Of a stretch of DNA of 64,000 nucleotides, positions 62,101 to 64,000 are shown piece by piece (within the stretch, counting starts at the first letter, position 1; each line of letters opens with the position of its first letter). The notes under the pieces were generated by a model. It saw nothing but the letters and a program-made list of their open reading frames with translations. It was not told the origin of the DNA and made no database searches. Both the position numbers and the translations under genes were made by a program. The stretch lies in NCBI RefSeq assembly GCF_945859705.1, contig NC_079136.1, positions 127,941,027-128,005,026 of the forward strand, in the 5' to 3' direction. Source of the stretch: Episyrphus balteatus. Lineage: Eukaryota; Arthropoda; Insecta; Diptera; Syrphidae.

Positions 62101-64000
62101 ACTTAAAACATCCGTGATATTTTTTTGGGCGCGCGATCTTTGACTATGAGATGATGATGAAGATGATGGGAGGGAAAGACAAAATAAAAAAAAAATTTGA
62201 AATAACAAGCAAACGATAAGATATACTACCTCACGATCACCTGTTTACTGATCGTGTGATTTGATTAAAAAAAAATCGAAAGAAAAAAAACGTTGACTGT
62301 GCCTTTGCACGGATATTTCCGGATGTTTACCGCGTGACAACAACGACGACGATAAGGTGTTGGATATTTTTGCACGATCTTGCTAACAGAAAAAATATGT
62401 TATGAGTTATGGGCAAATATTTCCCAAGATATCCGCCTTTAAATTGCATATAATAGCTTGGGAATTCCAGAATTGGTCAAAAGGTTTTTGAAAAAATTGA
62501 TCTGGAATTTTGATAGGAATGAAAATCATTTTGTGAGGATCAGTTTGTGGTTGATTAAAAAAAAAGGTTTCAAGTTTCTTTCCTGGTTTTTTGAATGAAG
62601 ACTTTTAAATATCTGAGACTTTTGAATATCTGAGCTCTTAGGATGAAAAAAGGAGATCTTTAAAAAATGATCTTGATCAACGATCGTGCTTCATTTAACT
62701 GAGAAAAAAAGCAAGTTTTTTGAAGCTCTCTGAGCAGTCAAACTTTTAGTTCATTTTCACTTGATCTCAATACTAAAAACGACGATCGTGTCAATGGTCT
62801 AGAAACTAACTTAAATGTCAAACTTCTGAAAGTAAAACGTGATCGTGTGACCTAATAAGACATACAAATCGGTTCCTACGGTTCGATGATCTGGGTCCTG
62901 TTCGTGTCTATTTGATTTGATCATTTATGTATCTTCTAAAAGTATATGATCGGTGAAGTATTAATTTTCTTCGGATGACTTGATAAATACCGTTTAAATA
63001 TGTCGAACGATGAATTAGATTTTGAAGTAATATTTCCTTGCAGTTTATAAAAGTGATTGACTTTAGTTTCATATTGAAATCACTTAGAAAATTTATTGAA
63101 AATAATTTAATTTTCATGAGTGATGTTGTGTATTTTTGTTGAATATCACTTTTTGTGATCACTGACCAATATTGTGTATTTTGTTTTTAATCAACAAGAA
63201 CTTCAAAAAGACCTATTCAGATCACCTTTGTTTTTTTTTTTTTTAGTGAAAATCAATGAATTTGTGAGCTTTTTGATCTGGAAAACAGTGTGGATATTAA
63301 CAGATCGGTAGTTATTGAAACATTGAAGATCACCCAAGTTTAATGACTAATTTTGTGTATTTTGTTCTTAATTTATCTTTTTTGAGCTTTCGGACTGAGA
63401 AAAATCGTGAAGATCGTCTTTAGATTGGTGGCAATTAAAATATTAAAGATTCACGATAATATCTTCCCAGATGTTTTTTTTTTATCCTTGGAGATTTTAA
63501 AATTCAGTTTTTGGAGATTTTATAATGGCTTTCAAGATCAATATTTTTTCGATATAAGTCACTAGCGATCACTCATCAATTTTACGATTTTTAGGATTTC
63601 CAAGAATATTTGTCAAGATTTTTTTTTATTATTGAAGATCAATCCAAATTAATCACCGATCGTGTGTATTTTGTTCAATGACCATAAATTATCAGTCTTT
63701 TTGAACTTCAGTTAATCTTAAATCTTGAAGATCATTATGTTTTGTGTATATTTTTAATCTTGCAATTGCTTTTTTTAAATCCTGAAAATTTTCATGACGA
63801 TTTTTCAATACTACCATTTGAGATTGTGTGTTTTTTTGATCACTGATTCAAAATGATCGACTTCAAGGCTTCCTGTTCTAAAAATTATTGGGAAGATCAC
63901 TCAAGATCTTAAATATTTTCGGAAAGATCCGTCATCATCATCAATTTTTCCCATCAAATAGCTACCACTCACGATTACAGATCAAAAATCGTGTAGGATT
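62100..64000. repeat. Degenerate GATC-rich repeat region
   Basis: Words such as GATCGTGTG, GATCAC and TGTGTATTTTGTT recur, the last at about 63171, 63353 and 63656 with weaker forms at 63126, 63741 and 63826. Segments 63264-63330 and 63383-63453 align as diverged copies (GAGCTTT, then GATTGGTGGCAATT versus GATCGGTAGTTATT, then a GAAGATCAC-like end). It looks like an old tandem repeat; the window ends inside it. Confidence 0.45.

Overview
The window is nuclear DNA from an insect, most likely a brachyceran fly. It is AT-rich, has 55-61 bp introns alongside larger ones, and carries three genes whose proteins read as clear insect orthologues. These are the 3' part of sickie (the fly neuron navigator/NAV2), COX4 (cytochrome c oxidase subunit IV) and DCTN5 (dynactin p25). 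From memory, sickie and COX4 are also neighbours in Drosophila at 38A, so the order may be conserved microsynteny. Everything else I can recognise is repeats, mobile-element debris or featureless AT-rich DNA. I see no functional tRNA or rRNA gene, no CRISPR array and no bacterial sequence.

Layout: 1-1846 is copy A of a structured foldback-like transposon, itself carrying a 233-bp piggyBac-type MITE. 1847-4763 is intron or upstream DNA of sickie. 4764-8614 holds the last four sickie coding exons (+). 8.6-19.8 kb is 3' UTR/intergenic DNA with palindromic MITEs, a perfect 35-bp-arm hairpin and a CpG-rich 11-bp minisatellite. 19.8-21.0 kb is COX4 (+), with a non-coding first exon. 21.0-24.1 kb holds small inverted-repeat elements. 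24.1-25.0 kb is DCTN5 (-), convergent with COX4. 25.3-29.9 kb is a tandem array of 280-340 bp units, split by an 855-bp terminal-inverted-repeat element with a tRNA-like Pol III promoter core. 33.6-35.1 kb is a nearly full-length inverted repeat that would transcribe into a long hairpin. 42.9-43.3 kb is another inverted-repeat element with a tRNA-like core. 53.1-57.5 kb is copy B of the element at the window start, in which the single ~470-bp core unit of copy A has become seven tandem units. From 25 kb to the right edge, about 39 kb, I find no protein-coding gene.

The three genes do not form a pathway. sickie encodes a cytoskeletal/signalling AAA-type protein, COX4 a respiratory-chain subunit and DCTN5 a dynein-adaptor subunit. 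The most interesting content is repeat biology: a transposon whose core looks like a satellite in formation (with a one-unit copy of the same element as comparison), Pol III-promoter-like cores inside inverted-repeat elements, and a long hairpin locus.
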